From Desarmillaria ectypa (lineage: Eukaryota; Basidiomycota; Agaricomycetes; Agaricales; Physalacriaceae): a DNA stretch of 64,000 nucleotides. The position numbers were made by a program, and so were the translations under genes. How positions within the stretch are numbered: position 1 is the stretch's first letter; each line of letters starts with the position of its first letter. Under the pieces are notes generated by a model, which did no database searches, was not told the origin of the DNA, and worked only from the letters and a program-made list of their open reading frames with translations. The stretch is from positions 1-64,000 of the forward strand of contig JAUDYN010000002.1 in the NCBI GenBank assembly GCA_030407005.1, given 5' to 3'. This document shows, piece by piece, positions 14,046 through 26,782 of the stretch.

Positions 14046-16240
14046 AGAACGGCTTTTGCGTGACTTGAGTGGATGCAGTGGGTTAAGTCATTTGTTGACC
14101 TCGAATGAGAGCCCAGAACGTCAGAAACAATGGGACTTTTCCTCCCGGAAACCTTGTGTTGATCAGCTGCTAGACACGAAACAAACAATCTTTGTGTCAG
14201 AACACTCCGGCCCAAAGAAAAGATTGAAACTTGCTAGGAAATTCTAATTACATTGCAAGGTTACCGTGGGCAGCATGCGACTTTAAAGTGAACATCATCA
14301 TTGTGACAAGTAGCGAGTGCTCGCACTTCCACGCCCACATGGGACTCTGTAGAATGTTACACGTAGAAGGAAATGAGAAGCTTACCATCCTCCGTTTCCG
14401 TCGTAGAAGCAAGATTTACTCTCTTAGCGTTGTGTAAACACAAGAGAACCGTAGGGAAAGGCAGCTGTTTACGATAGTACAGCCATATGAAGGAACGTCT
14501 GCTTGGATTTCAGTTGATTTTTCGTACTTGCTAAAGTTTAAGTAGTCGCCTGCTGATCAACCTAGTGAACGAAGGCGTTAATGGAAATGACGCTTTCGTG
14601 CCGTAACACACGTGGGTTCTTTGTCGATAGTCATCTTTAAAGCTCTGTCATATCGTCCCATTTTATTGTACAATTTTGGTATAGCCGTTATATACCGTGT
14701 TACTCACATTGATGGTGGAGCTTTGCTGTAAGATAGATGGCGATGATACCGCGGCGTGTCGTACCCCCTCGGAGTTGCGAGCCCGCAACATAGCCGATGG
14801 CGAAACGAGAAGAAAAAAACCTCCTCGATTCCATCCAATGTCATAAAGCGCAACCTGGATCATCAAACCCACCTGCATCGTGACTAGATTGTAGTCAGCT
14901 ATCGAGAAATTAGTCAACGCAAGACTATATCATCGAGGAGATAGAAGGGAAATAATTTCGCCTGCGGTATCGTCTCGTGACACGCCCGATGAGAAACAAT
15001 CTTTTCACCTGAATGAATGATGCCTTTGAGTGGAGGTACGATTCAAATAGGTTGAGGTTTGTACGAGAAGAATATGAATCAGATTTTTCTCGGGTAACCA
15101 AGGAGCACTTGACAGAGCCATAACGGTGGCATGTATTGCCATATCCTCACTGAGGCCCTCTCCTGCGGCAATTCTGAGATGCCATGGTTTCCCGCTACAT
15201 AAATAATAGCATCATCAGACTTCAGCAGGTTTGTGTCAGTTTCTTGGGTCTGAGAAAATCGAAGCGACATCAAAGCACCCTGAATTACCTTGTGCAAGGA
15301 AAGTAGAGGGCAGATATAAGAAGAACATGGTTTTAGATAATGGCGACAGACAGCGATGCCCCAAGATTTGAGGCCTCTCAAAAGAAAAATAACCAAGTGA
15401 AATAATTCCAATGCTAGCTAAATTGATCATAGGCATCGGTCGTCTTGAACACGGCCGAGATATAAATGCATTAGTTATACCAAAATGTAGCTCGTCACTG
15501 CCTGCTTTGTTGGAGAGAACCAGTACACATCAAGATATTTCATGGATGATGATGATGAGCGAAGATTTCGACAAGACCGGAGGTCCACCAACGAGGATTA
15601 TGTTACAAGACGCCAGGAGTAGGTGGTTGTCGCCGTCTCGGCACCGACCTCTACCTTGGTTCGATCCATCACGGACACACTTCACAAATTTTACCCCGTT
15701 CCATTTTGTACGAGCATGCTATAAGTTTCGACAGGGGAAATGGGTCATAAATTTCCCTGGTTATCCTTTGCTAAGGCTTAAAAGATCCCTTTCTCTTGTA
15801 TGATCATTGAGTATATACGCTGCAGGCGACTCCAAGCACTGTACCTCCAATCTACATGTCAAACTTTCCCCCTGGCATTGGCTCTAGGCCCGGTATGAGC
15901 AAATGAAACCCCCATAACATGGGTAAGCTCGTATTTCATGTCGCCTTAGCTTAAATCCAGCTGCTTTTCCCGATGCTTGAGACATTGCTCACCACCAAAC
16001 CTCTTGCCACAAACCCAATTCCTGTTTCTCAGAGTATAGACATCGATGTGTCCCGTACCATGGGTGATCGGCACATGCAACTGAGCCGGGATGCTCAAAC
16101 TGAGTTTCTCGAGGACCTCGGGAAAATTTATGTACTTAAGTATAGCGCATCTCAAGGTGTTGCAATGGTCAGAAATGAATAATTATAATATCTCATTGCA
16201 CGAGAAATGGCAAAAACGGGGTACTGTATTTGGTCGCAGC
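14046..16240. other. No recognisable gene
   Basis: ORFs at 14056-14247 (+), 14663-14917 (-), 15079-15411 (-), 15411-15803 (+) and 15973-16182 (+) are short and unrecognised. The 15079-15411 product has hydrophobic stretches and a WQYMPPLWLCQVLLGYP run that could be a membrane exon. The 15973-16182 product is a balanced 69-residue frame. No repeat or RNA was detected. Confidence 0.3.
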
Positions 16241-16410
16241 ACCCTATAACTGCATATATCCGAAAGATATATACTTGTGCATTAGTATCATGATATCATT
16301 TGCAAGTGAGATCCCCGAGGCTGAAGAGTGCTTTGAAGCTGTTGAATGAAACGAAAGAAAATGCGTGACAAAATGTGAGATCAGAGATGAAATGGGGACT
16401 AGAAATTTTG

Positions 16411-16470
16411 CGTGGTCACCTGCATGGTACCACGCTTGCGTGCCATACGACCACGCAGCCACGCAAGTTC
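16411..16470. repeat. CCACGC-motif cluster, left part
   Basis: Several copies of CCACGC and its complement GCGTGG lie within about 60 bp. They match the denser array at 16890-17025, some 430 bp away. The intervening AT-rich sequence has no obvious gene. Confidence 0.6.
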
Positions 16471-16889
16471 AACCCTGAATTGAAGTGACTTGTTAGTCGA
16501 CTTTACTTTACATGTTTCTTAACGATAATAGAACATATCCTGCTGATCATTAACATGTCCTCCACAGTGTACAGGTCGCAATTAGGGTTAGTTCCGATAT
16601 TTATCAAAAATGATGGTAAATGTTAGTGTACTTCGTGACAGTCAATTGAAAAGCTTTCAAGCTTTGGGTTTATGTTTCCAAGGTACGTTTGTATCATACA
16701 ATGACATGGTCTATAATTAAGAGAAGGCAATATTGTCAAAGACGGCTAATTCTCCATTTTTATCGCTCAAAGTTCTTTAACTAACACTATTACACACATA
16801 AAATCCTTACCAACCGCCTGAAACTCGACGGAACTATCCAGTCTAAACATATGAACACTACACTTTCTTATGTAGATATAAACCTTGGA

Positions 16890-17025
16890 CCACGCAAGTG
16901 ACCACGCTGGCGTACCACGCCACCACGCCACCACGCCACCATGCAGGCGTACCACGCAGGCTTACCACGCATGACCACGCTGACCAACCACGCCACCACG
17001 CATGCACCATGCAGGCGTGCGTATC
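16890..17025. repeat. Short tandem array of a CCACGC motif
   Basis: About 15 copies of the hexamer CCACGC, or one-base variants, occur in roughly 135 bp. They are separated by 0-9 bases and interspersed with GCAGGCGT or GCATG. Spacing is irregular, so this is a degenerate minisatellite rather than a CRISPR array. Smaller clusters of the same word occur near 16430 and 18437. Confidence 0.75.
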
Positions 17026-17274
17026 AATGGTTTGTGAGAGTACTCGTTATTATACTCCTCTGATAGTTATAATATTATCTCCCACATTAATTATGGAAAA
17101 TTTTGTAATCAAGAAATAGTTCGAAAATATTGACTCTAGACTTCGAACAATTTGGATAGTATAAGTGCAAGGCAGCCGTATTTCGACTATGAAGATACTT
17201 GAAATTAAATGATATATCTAAAGAAGAGTCTGATAAATTGGAGTCAAGTTCTAATATAATGGTAAAACTGAGTT

Positions 17275-18098
17275 TTAGGTTCGCCGACACCGTTTGTTAA
17301 GGATTGGTTGCATAGCTTCAAACATGGTGTGGTCAATATCAAGTTCAAAATCGCCATCCAGCCATCGATTCAACGTCTCATGCAGGTTTTCACTCTTCAT
17401 CAGATCAAGTGCCGTATTTTTCCCGTCGTATGTTAGCTTCGAATTATTGGTGGTAGTGGATACATCCTTAGTGCGGAACTGAAGATATGACCGTTCTCCT
17501 TTTTCCTTTGTTTTCACAGAACTGTCTAGTCCAGGCTGCATGGGAGCAGGCTTCAGTTCCAACGGGGTTGACGGAGCTTTGACTTCGTGTTTGAGAATTT
17601 TGGTTTCTTTGGAATTCTGCGATGAAGTGTCGACTTGTTTCACTGGTTTTGGTACGTAACATTGCACATTTTCTAGAAAATGCATACACCCCTGTCAGTC
17701 ATGCCATGTATCGTGAAGCAATGAGTTACGATGGATACTTACCACTTGCATCGAACACTGGAACATGTGTTAAGATAAAATTGAAGGGGAGAATTCTTCC
17801 AGGAATTGAAGGGTCTTCGTTTCGATGCTCATGCAGGTTTTTCTCCAACCTGTGACGTAGATATTGCTTAATTTTATCCTTGGAAGTGAGAATTTGCATG
17901 AGCTCATTGATTATCACAAATATCACTTACAAGGAGCATAAACATAGCATATAAAGCTTCTTCTTGACTAGAATAAATAGGATGCTTGTAGTTCATCGAA
18001 AACAAAGAAAAAGAGGAATGAAATACATAAGATACTTGCGTAACACTTATCAACAGCATTTCCAACCGATCGAGTGCCTGAAATGAATCTGTTTCCAT
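17275..18098 (-). CDS. Unknown protein, four exons, about 216 aa
   Basis: Four exons join in frame with GT/AG borders. Exon 1 begins at the ATG at 18098 (METDSFQALDRLEMLLISVTQ). Exon 2 starts HPIYSSQEEALYAMF. Exon 3 starts DKIKQYLRHRLEK and ends VPVFDAS. Exon 4 starts ENVQCYVPKPVKQ and runs to the stop at 17275. Phase agreement at all three introns is the main evidence. The middle is helical and basic, and the C-terminal half is Ser/Thr/Lys-rich and probably disordered. There is no signal peptide, membrane segment or motif I recognise, so no function is proposed. The surroundings are AT-rich with a CCACGC minisatellite downstream. Confidence 0.65.
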
Positions 18099-18869
18099 AC
18101 TTCTGTAGTGAAGAGGAAAGGTAGATACATAGATACCAAGGTTGAATGATGTTATAACCATGAGTTGAAGGTCGCCTATTCCAAACATGAAGAGATGAAG
18201 TAACCGAGATAGATAATACGAGAAGAAGAGATTAAAGGTCTGAGGTCTCACACAGGTAGCAAAAGATATTCCTGAACAAATTCACAAAGATATTTATTCA
18301 GAGCCTATGACAGCACTAACAGAAAATGACGCAGTGAACACAACGGTAGAATGGAGCAGAGCGCATTGAGTTGTATTTAATGGAACTTTTATTGCATCTG
18401 TGATTTGTCAACCATGCTGACAATGACTCAGATAACCACGCAGCCACGTTCCATGCTACGACGCAGAATTCTTCTTGCCCAGATGAAATCCCTTCGGGAC
18501 TCACAGGGTCCACTGTTTTAGATCTTGGCACAAATTTGCATATAGCGAATTTTTGACACTCCCCCTGCGCATCTTGCCAAAGCCTCCACCGTTGCTCGAA
18601 AAATCGTTAAAAAAAAGATGAAATACTCCCAAGATATTTTCAACCCGTGCATAAAAGTTTTAGAGGTGAGAGCTCATGTATCATGGTACAGAAAATTATT
18701 GCATATCCCGGCTATCCATAGTATTCTTCTATCGTTGCAAAAGTGCCAGGCATAAAACAAGACATTGAGCTACACATTATTTAAGGACCTATAATGGACA
18801 ATATACGAACCGTAAAGTAAAAATATCGATACCCAAATAAACGCCACGAAACTCCCCAGCACAGCTCCT
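18099..18869. other. Intergenic, AT-rich
   Basis: The stretch between the start of the 216-aa gene and the end of the C2HC gene contains a small CCACGC cluster near 18437 and short unremarkable ORFs only. Promoter sequence for the 216-aa gene is expected next to 18098 but no motif is clear. Confidence 0.4.
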
Positions 18870-19602
18870 TCACCTCCCTCCCTTCCTCCTATAAAACCAC
18901 ACCCCATCCGTCTTCCCCCTCTCCTTCAACCACACCGCATACATCCTCACACAAATCCTCCTATGCATCATCCACGGCCACGGATGGTACGTCCCGCTCC
19001 CCCTCTTATCAAGCTGGCATATCTTCCCGCAGGCCGTGCACCGCACAGACGTCGGTGAGAGCACCTCCGCCCATGCCTCGTCCTCGAAGAACTCGAGACG
19101 CTCTTGCGCCGTTGATCGTCTCTGGCAGCCGTTCTTGGAGTGGTATTTCTTGGGGAGTGCGAGTGAGGATAGAAATTGTGTGTGGAGAGGCATCTCCCGC
19201 GTAGGGAGGGCGGAGGAGACCTGTTCGCCGGGATTGTAGGGAGAGGTGCATTCGAAGTCGTCGTTAGAGCATGAGCTGTTTAGAGAGCTGGTAAGAGCGC
19301 CATAGGTTTAACTGGTTTGAAGAGTTTACCTTTGGACTGGAACGGAGTTTCCGTTCTCTGCCTTCACCCTCTTCGTGGGCCTGCTCTGTGGACTGATTTT
19401 TTGACTTGGTGATAATGCGAAGGATAATGGAAGACTGTGATACTCACGGTATTCCTCTTTTGAACGGACTGTTAGGTGCGTGGCGGAACCACTCGATAGA
19501 AGGCCGATATTCCACGGTGCCCTTGTCCTTCTTCAGCTCCTCGCAGGCCAATTCGGCCAAAGTAGCGAGCTTGCTAAGCTCTCCGTTTTGAGCAGAGTCC
19601 AT
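18870..19602 (-). CDS. Small C2HC-motif protein, family member A
   Basis: Three exons (19602-19448, 19380-19330, 19275-18870) join in phase to give 203 aa. The ATG at 19602 begins MDSAQNGELSKLATLAE, an amphipathic helix. A disordered linker follows. The C-terminal domain has a conserved lead-in (RLEFFEDEAWAE), then RCTACGK, LDKR, WMMHRRIC and MYAVWL. Putative metal ligands are Cys148, Cys151, His173 and Cys177 (C-x2-C-x21-H-x3-C). The same block occurs in proteins at 43764-44171 and 57803-58738 and in a fragment at 28209, so it is a real domain shared by a local family. A zinc-binding role is inferred from ligand spacing only; nucleic-acid or protein binding is equally possible. No named family is recognised. 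Confidence 0.75.
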
Positions 19603-21400
19603 CGAGGAAAGAAATAACCGCAAAGAGGGTCGGACGAGGTATGGCTGTTCAAAGGAATTGAGCCTTTAAACACGATGAAGAGGGTGGCATTCGCCTTGTG
19701 AATGACAATTGTTACTTTTGCTGCCATTGAAGGGAGTGGTGTATGAACTATTGATTCCGTCAATGCCCGAAAGAACACCAGTACGAAAAAAGACCTTTGT
19801 GGAGTAATCAGAGGGGGACCTCTATTCAGGACTATTCGTAGGGATCGTACACAACACTTCTGACTCTGAAGAGCAGGATAAATTGGAGTTGTCACCGTAG
19901 CGTAGCCCGGGTCCAGTAATCTTGGAGGTCCTGAAGAGAACTGATGAGCGAAACCCGAGTTGTGAGTAAAAAGGCGTAAACAAGTCAGATTGCAGAGGTT
20001 ATTGGGGAGAGCGCTATAGCACAGGACTCTGCACTTGTGAGGCGTGTCCGGCAGAATTCGGGGATATTACAGTAGCTCTCGGTCTTTTGCTACATTTCGC
20101 TGGCGAATATGACATGGTTTCACCTCTACCTCGATCCGCGAAAGATAGCGGTGTTCACTGAGTTGATGAACGATAGATACCATGGCGGAGCGCTGAAAAT
20201 TCAGTCAATCAATCAGACTGGTAAAGTGGATAACCGGCTCACCTAAGTGCGGAAAAAAATATTCGATAAGATGGGACGTACATTGAACAATGGAACATAC
20301 TTCACTGGTACAAAACGGCATCCTAAGGCAGTGACTAAGATAGAGGCGTCCTTCTACAATTCATGATACTGATCCAAGAGGATCAGAATGAAAATGTAGG
20401 ACGATAGTAGCAGACAGTCGACCCCCTGGGCCTTATCCTAGGTTGATCCTTTCGATTCTGGAACAGCGTCGAGTTCCGGATCGTCTGTGAATTGCATCCG
20501 TAGATGAATGGATATTTATGAATAAACACAGGTATTTACTCGAGGGATAAGACCAGAGAACTGTAGACAGCCCTGCGCGTGAATGGTCAAAATTAAAGTG
20601 ATCCCAAAATAGAAGGAGGCGAGTCATTCTTCGCCGCTGCCGTCCCGGCATCATCTGCTCTTTGGTTCGAACTGGGATGAACCCGATTCGGAGCCACTCT
20701 CCTTTCCTTTAGCCCTTAGACAATCTTTCTTAGCATATGAATGAAAAACCGTGATTATAAAGCAATCATTGTTGCTCTGCAGCATCACTCCGAAACAGTG
20801 CTTACCACTCCTGTACATACAATATTGACAATACTACACTCGACCCTTCAGTAGCTTCACTTCTCCTAATCGATGCATCTGAAAGTACTCACATTAATCA
20901 TGGTATGATCTACTTCTGTTGGGGGTCTCCAACCACATATGTGGTAGACACACTGATCATGACCGTCTCATCAAATGAGGCGACAACTCATTTACCTCGT
21001 ATCTAGATCTCAACGGCGACCTGGTATCCTGGTATCCTCAGTAATAAACTTACTCCCCCATGATACTGAGAAATTTAGAACTGGTGCTGGCTATCAGTAA
21101 CTTTTTTAGAAACTCCCTCTCCACTCTAGGCTCAGGAAGTATCACCTTCCGCTACGTATTCCTCCCATTCAAAAAACACTATTGGCACCTCCTCATTCTC
21201 AACTTGAAGATTTCCGGGGATCATCAGTCTACCTACCTATGCCAATGTAGACCTTGATCGGAAAAATGTAGATTTTATCAATGTTATGATCAATGCACTA
21301 TCGGGAGAAATTGTACTCGCTACTAGTCCATTATCGCGAACTCCAGTTTGTATTGCAAACATGTTTATCGAGCAAAAATCTGTTCATGTAATATCAAACT
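19603..21400. other. No recognisable gene
   Basis: The first 200 bases should contain the promoter of the 203-aa gene. ORFs at 19533-19895 (-), 20433-20654 (-) and 21060-21257 (+) are short and unrecognised; the first largely overlaps the C2HC gene's first exon. CpG content is normal up to about 21.3 kb and then falls. Confidence 0.35.
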
Positions 21401-24400
21401 TGGTGTATATGCATTTTGAGGAGGCTAAAGCATGACACATAAAGGGCAACTGGGCACATAGAATTTTGCGAGTGGCATTGTGAGCATGCGCTTCCATTTT
21501 CTCGCATGCATTGTCACATTTGCGTTTGTGTGTGCGAGGGTGACAGAAATGTGTTCAAGATTTTTTGTCTGAGAAATACATCCTAGAGTTTTTCAGTGCC
21601 GCTAGAGACATCGGAACATGATACCTTTCAGCAAAGATCAGAAAGTTGAAGACTCTGTTAGTGTTACCTCCTCACAGTTCAATTCAAAACTCAAGGGCCA
21701 AAAATTGAAGCTCAAGAGCGACTCTTTGAACTGAAATGTCTGTTAAATTGATAACATATATAAAAAAATAGTCAAAGGGAATGTCTAATCCCAAGGAAAG
21801 TGGTGTACTTCATTGACAGACTTGGAGGAACATGTTGAAGACTAGTTGAAGGAAGTAAGTAAAATCTCTCCAGCTGGCTGCAGAGGGTGGAGTACAATAA
21901 AAAATTATATCATAAAATTATCAAACACACCTAGATAAAATGATTAAAAGCCAATACTACAAAAATATTAGAAGCAATGAAAAGTTAAAACAGTTCAGCT
22001 CAAGTTAAATGCAAATGTGACACATCATTACATTTGTGAGCTCACTTCTGCTCACTTGCCATTGATTTCCAACCACATGCATCGATCATATTAAGCCTTG
22101 CCTTCAGTTTCTGTATGCATGCATGACTTATTTGTGAAATGTGTGGATTTAAGAGGTGACCAGTTCATCCAAAGTTCAAAAAGGTAAGATTTTGCAATCA
22201 TTTCAATGTGAAATGGTGCTGTGATGGGGGAAAAACTTTCTAAAACCAATACTTATGTGTTTATAACCTTTTCATAGTATTAAATTTCTTCCCTAAGTCA
22301 CAGAAAGCAATAGTCATCTACCAGTACATGTCCAGGAACTCGGAAAAAGTCAAGAAAATGCAAGAAGATGATCCAAAGAAAACACTGCTCCTTTACTAGT
22401 ATCCTTGAAATGGAACTAAGTTTTAATAGGCCACTCAAGCTAATGTATCCATATGCTCGCAAACGCATGCAAGTTGAATGCAAGCGAATGCATTTGAATG
22501 CAGTTGAACACATGCTCGCAAAATTCTCCTGGCCCAGGGCAACTGATACCATCCATCATGACAGTATCTACAGTCACCATCATGATCGTCACTGCATCCC
22601 ATGAATCTTCTTTGCTGGTCAACTTGAGGAAAAACTAAGGGCAGTTCATTGTTGTGATGTGTGGCTGTACATGCGGTTTTCCTATCCTGATAAGTAGGTG
22701 ATCTCTTCTACAGTGATTATAACTGACCTTCAATCATGTAGGCATTAGTGTCAAGGGTTATTATACTGCCATGTCTACTAATTTGTGGTACAAATGTTCT
22801 TTGTCATGATCATCATTCATACTGATATCATTTTTCAGGCCGCTGAGACCTCAGAATATATGGCACACCATCCATTGGCCCTCTACATATTCCAAGTCAA
22901 TCTATTAGAGGATCCTTGCATGTGTGTCCCTTTCTGATTTTTTTCCACCAAATTCCCTGTCTTCTTCTGTGGTACTAATGCTACCAATGCCCCATCTCAA
23001 TTTTCCTTCAAGACCCATGACTGAGAACATCCTTCATCATTTTCAAACTGAGGTATCTCTCCCACCTCATGCTGTGGTCATTACTAAGTTTGATAAAGAT
23101 GTAGGTTTTTGCTACAAAGCATAACATATTTCATGAGACAGCACAGGACAGATACTTTCATGTGGATGGTCTCGCTGCTATCAATCTAGACTATTGACCA
23201 TTTTGAGTGGACCAGAAATTTCAGGGTATGTTGCCTCTCATTCTAATTCCCACTTTGAAACTTCCTGGCTGATAGAGATATCTACATTTATCTCCTGCTA
23301 GTTTGTGAAGGTGCCAATGCCAATGCAGTATTTTACTTCTGCCATTGCCCTGAGTATTCCTTTCAATAAGAGAGCTTCCATATAGTAAGGATGTGCTCTA
23401 TGCATCCTTATCTCTTAACATATGAATCATCTGCTCTGCATGGCACTGACAGAAAAGAGGAAAAAGAGAAGAAAAGCATAGAACTATATGGATTTGTTTT
23501 GCTTAGCTCCTGTTAGTTAAGCCATTCATTTTTTATCTGGCATAGCTACTGACTCTGTAGCATATAAAGAATATATAGTGTTTTTGTAGTATTCCTGTAC
23601 TCTCCCAGCTGGAAAATAGACAAGCATCTAATTTTTCTGGAGACCTTATATATCCAATTAACCCTCTGCTTCAAAAAATGACTGAAGACAGGCAAAGAAA
23701 TGACACAACTGGCCTGTGGTTTCTTCCTTAGATTGATTTCTATTTATCTTGGAATAACATATAAACAATTGCTGTATACAGATTCTCATATCAATTGACT
23801 ATCCTTTCTGCTTGACCTTCCAACTCTTCTTTCCAGTTTGAGGCTTCCTACTTGTGATTGATACAAAGCACTTTTAATATTGGACCTTTTCTCTCAGACC
23901 ATTGATGTGCTCAGTAACAGGTAAGTGCAAATATAGATTACCATGTAGATCAACAATCTAGATATGCAAAGTGACACACACACACAATCATCGATGTTTC
24001 AGTTTTAGGTTGAGTACAGTAGAAGCACTCATGGTTCCCTCTAGATTATGACAATCAGGTAGGTTTGTCAACTAAACACTTCAAATTCAACTTCTAGATG
24101 TGTCTGTATAAGAGAAACTAGTTGATATAATGACTATATGGGACTGGTTTGGTATAAGAGATAGTGGAAATATTTTAAGACTCAAATTAAATTCATCTAG
24201 ATGAGCTGTTAAGTGTATAGATAGTAATTTCACTGATATTGATCATCATACACACTAGTTTGCAAAGAGCATAGTCATTCTGGAGTACACTGACTTGAGA
24301 TGAAGAGCACACTGGCTAGCATGGTGATTCTAAACTTAAAAGCATTCTAGGGCTTATTACAATTTAATATTCAAAGTTTATTCTGATTCAGATGACTCTC

Positions 24401-25278
24401 ACAACATTCAAATCATTTAAGTCAAGAACAAACAAAAGCCTTTGATTGTAGGCAGCTATTGTCTATTAGCACAAAAACTTGGAGGAATGTTTTCCTGCCA
24501 TTAGATGCATTCATGCTACTGATTTATAGTACTTTATCTAGGAGCTTATCTAGACTAATTATAATGGGTACAAGGTTTTCCAAGCTAATTGGTATACATG
24601 CACCTCCAGGATGGGAGTGGTTTGGGTCTGTTTAAGTTGGAGAGATCATCAACATGGAAGGCATGCAGAGTTGACTCATGTAGATGTCACCTTAAGTCCA
24701 TTCCATTATCTAGAGTGATACCTTATGTACAACATTGACTATTTATGCCAAGCATCCATTATAGCTCTTTACTAGGACTTAGTATGGCCTAGAGAGTGTA
24801 TTTAGATGTTATTAAATTCCCAAAATCTATAGGTAGACAGATACCTTGCATATCACCACACAGTGAGAATAGCAGTACATCTTGTCCTAACATATCTTGC
24901 TTCATAAAAGATTGGCATGAGCTTTACTCTGTCCTCTTGTTGATGAATCCCTGAAAGACCTTCAGTCCAGCCAAATAATACATGCCATTCTCTTGCCATC
25001 CCTGGCACTATTTGTGCTCCTTGAGTATCTCTTGAGGGTCATGAAAGCTGTAGACAATGACTCAGAAACAATGCCCCAAGGGGCTGTAGAATAGATAGGC
25101 AATCATTAAATACAACAACTTGCATTCAAAGAGAAGATTTGACTAACTACTATTTAATAACAAAGAAAGCTTTCAAAGCCTGTATGGAAAGCGGAAGAAC
25201 TGATCAAAACTATATGTAAGGTATGTAAGTCGTCCATTGTACAGTATGGAAGGCCAATGGTGATAGGGAGCGTAGCTT
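21400..25278. repeat. CpG-stripped degenerate block 1
   Basis: About 3.9 kb of TG/CA-rich sequence has very few CpG dinucleotides; many 60-base lines contain none, whereas neighbouring DNA has several per line. No ORF over 90 codons is convincing. The right-hand 440 bp (about 24840-25278) aligns in inverted orientation to 39154-39630. There, most CpGs of the 39-kb copy read TG or CA here. The block is best explained as old duplicated or transposon-derived DNA decayed by CpG transition. Its right edge is abrupt at 25279. Confidence 0.75.
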
Positions 25279-26782
25279 CATGAAAGCAAGGATGATGAGA
25301 ATAATCCGTGCTACAATGTATGCAATGCCGCCAACAATCACTAATGTCCCTGAACTGACGGCAAAAAACGGCTCCCAATTCGGTGAGCATGGAAGTAACC
25401 ATAATAGCTTCGGTATATACTTGAAAACCCCCAACTTCCACATTACTGAAGCACAAGGTAAATGGCCTCCTACAAAGAGTCCAATCAGAACTGTGAGAGA
25501 TGAAAACCGCCATAGCACCATTTCAGTGTGTGATGGAAAGTCGAATGACCAAGCTACGCAATGGAAGGCCCCAAATAACGATCCTACACCAATCATGATT
25601 GCAAAGCGTGTCTCCCATTCGTCTCTGATACCAGAAGAAAGTCGATAGGTACCATCTCCAATGTCCCGATGTTCATGTCCAGTTTCCAAGACAATAGGGA
25701 CCGTTACTTCCGCGAGAAACCAGGCCAACCCATTTATTACAGAGTCAAAATTGACAGGAGAAGTAGATGTTTCGAAATCGTTTGTTTCCGACATAGGCCG
25801 GAAGTCATTCAAGTCCGAACCATCCAAAGAGATGTGATACTTAACATTCAGTGGCTTATACCACCACAAGCAGTAGGTGATGATGCTGAGGCCTGCGAAT
25901 GCGAGTGTGCACAGTTCAAGAAGGGTAATGGGGAGATTCTGAATAGCTCGAGCGACGCATTGCGCAATAAACCAAGCTATTTGGACAATAGAGATCGTTT
26001 TTGACAATGCGTCCCCTTTACTTTTGTCCTCTATTGTCTCTGCACTGATTTCCGCCAGGTTTTTCACCAAATTTGGTTGACGTTTAAGTGTGTTAATATA
26101 AACAAGTTCTCCTGGGACATCTACAGTTTCCACTGTATCATGTATACTATCGGGTGAGGATCGAACATTCAGCGGTGAAGTGTCCTCTGACATGTCTTCG
26201 TGAACTGATGATAGCAGTGAATCACGTCGTGCAAAGGATATAGTGTCATGGGCATTGGTTGCTCCATCAACGGCTTCCTTTTTCCCCTTGTAGTAAAAAC
26301 CCCCCATGCTGAGAAAAAATCCATGAGCAAGCGTCGGCTTGGATTCGTCATTTTTCTCTCTCCACATGTGAATCACTGATCGAATGGAAATATCTATTCC
26401 TGTTGGTCTCCACTGTAAGTCGAATAGTTCCCGATGACATGAAGTACTCACCATGACGCAACTCCCACGCCACTATAAATTGTTCTGCGGCCCATGAAAC
26501 GATGGCCTCGGGTGCCAAAATAGCGATGGCCATGATCTTTGCACGTTCAACTACACCAGGGATCGCACCCTTGGTAGTGATGTTACGACCGGGGACATTA
26601 GGATGTACAGCAAGCCAAGTGCATGCGAATATGGTGGCGAGACAGCTCCATACGATATTCCAAAGTGTCCGTCGATCTTCTGGAGATGTAGACAAGCCTT
26701 CACTATCCTCTGGATATATCGGTGCTCCAAAGGCGTGATAAGTGAAAAGGAGAGAGGTGACGACCATAAAAATTCGATCCAT
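25210..26782 (-). CDS. Multi-pass membrane protein, copy 1 (506 aa)
   Basis: Two exons (26782-26452 and 26399-25210) are joined by a 52-bp GT/AG intron that splits a Gly codon, giving 506 aa. The N-terminus (MDRIFMVVTSLLFTYHAFGA) is a likely signal peptide. Further hydrophobic segments lie near residues 38-58, 80-100, 245-263, 270-290 and about 372-430, with one at the C-terminus. Conserved-looking signatures are HPNVPG, LAHGFFLSMGGF, DKSKGDALSK (about residues 235-244) and LWWYKPLNV. I recognise this pattern from a large uncharacterised integral-membrane family expanded in mushroom-forming fungi; its function is unknown. All but the first 14 and last 22 or so codons lie in a tract matching the inverted copy at 37692-39153. 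The final codons lie in the CpG-poor block. This copy has an intact start, so it is the better candidate for a working gene. Confidence 0.85.
25279..26740. repeat. 1,462-bp inverted identical tract, left arm
   Basis: This tract is the reverse complement of 37692-39153, with equal length and no difference in any part I compared, including the intron. Immediately outside, similarity continues but drops sharply on both sides. Confidence 0.88.

Noticed and set aside
16890..17025. CRISPR-like array
   Set aside because: The repeat unit is six bases with irregular 0-9 base gaps, and the genome is eukaryotic.
25280..26004. Plus-strand ORFs over the membrane-protein gene (122 and 111 codons), repeated at 38.4-39.2 kb
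   Set aside because: Their presence in both copies only reflects the identical DNA tract; the opposite strand carries the gene with signal peptide, helices and intron.
26502..26738. Separate small gene on the plus strand (78 codons), also at 37694-37930
   Set aside because: Exact antisense of exon 1 of the membrane-protein gene.
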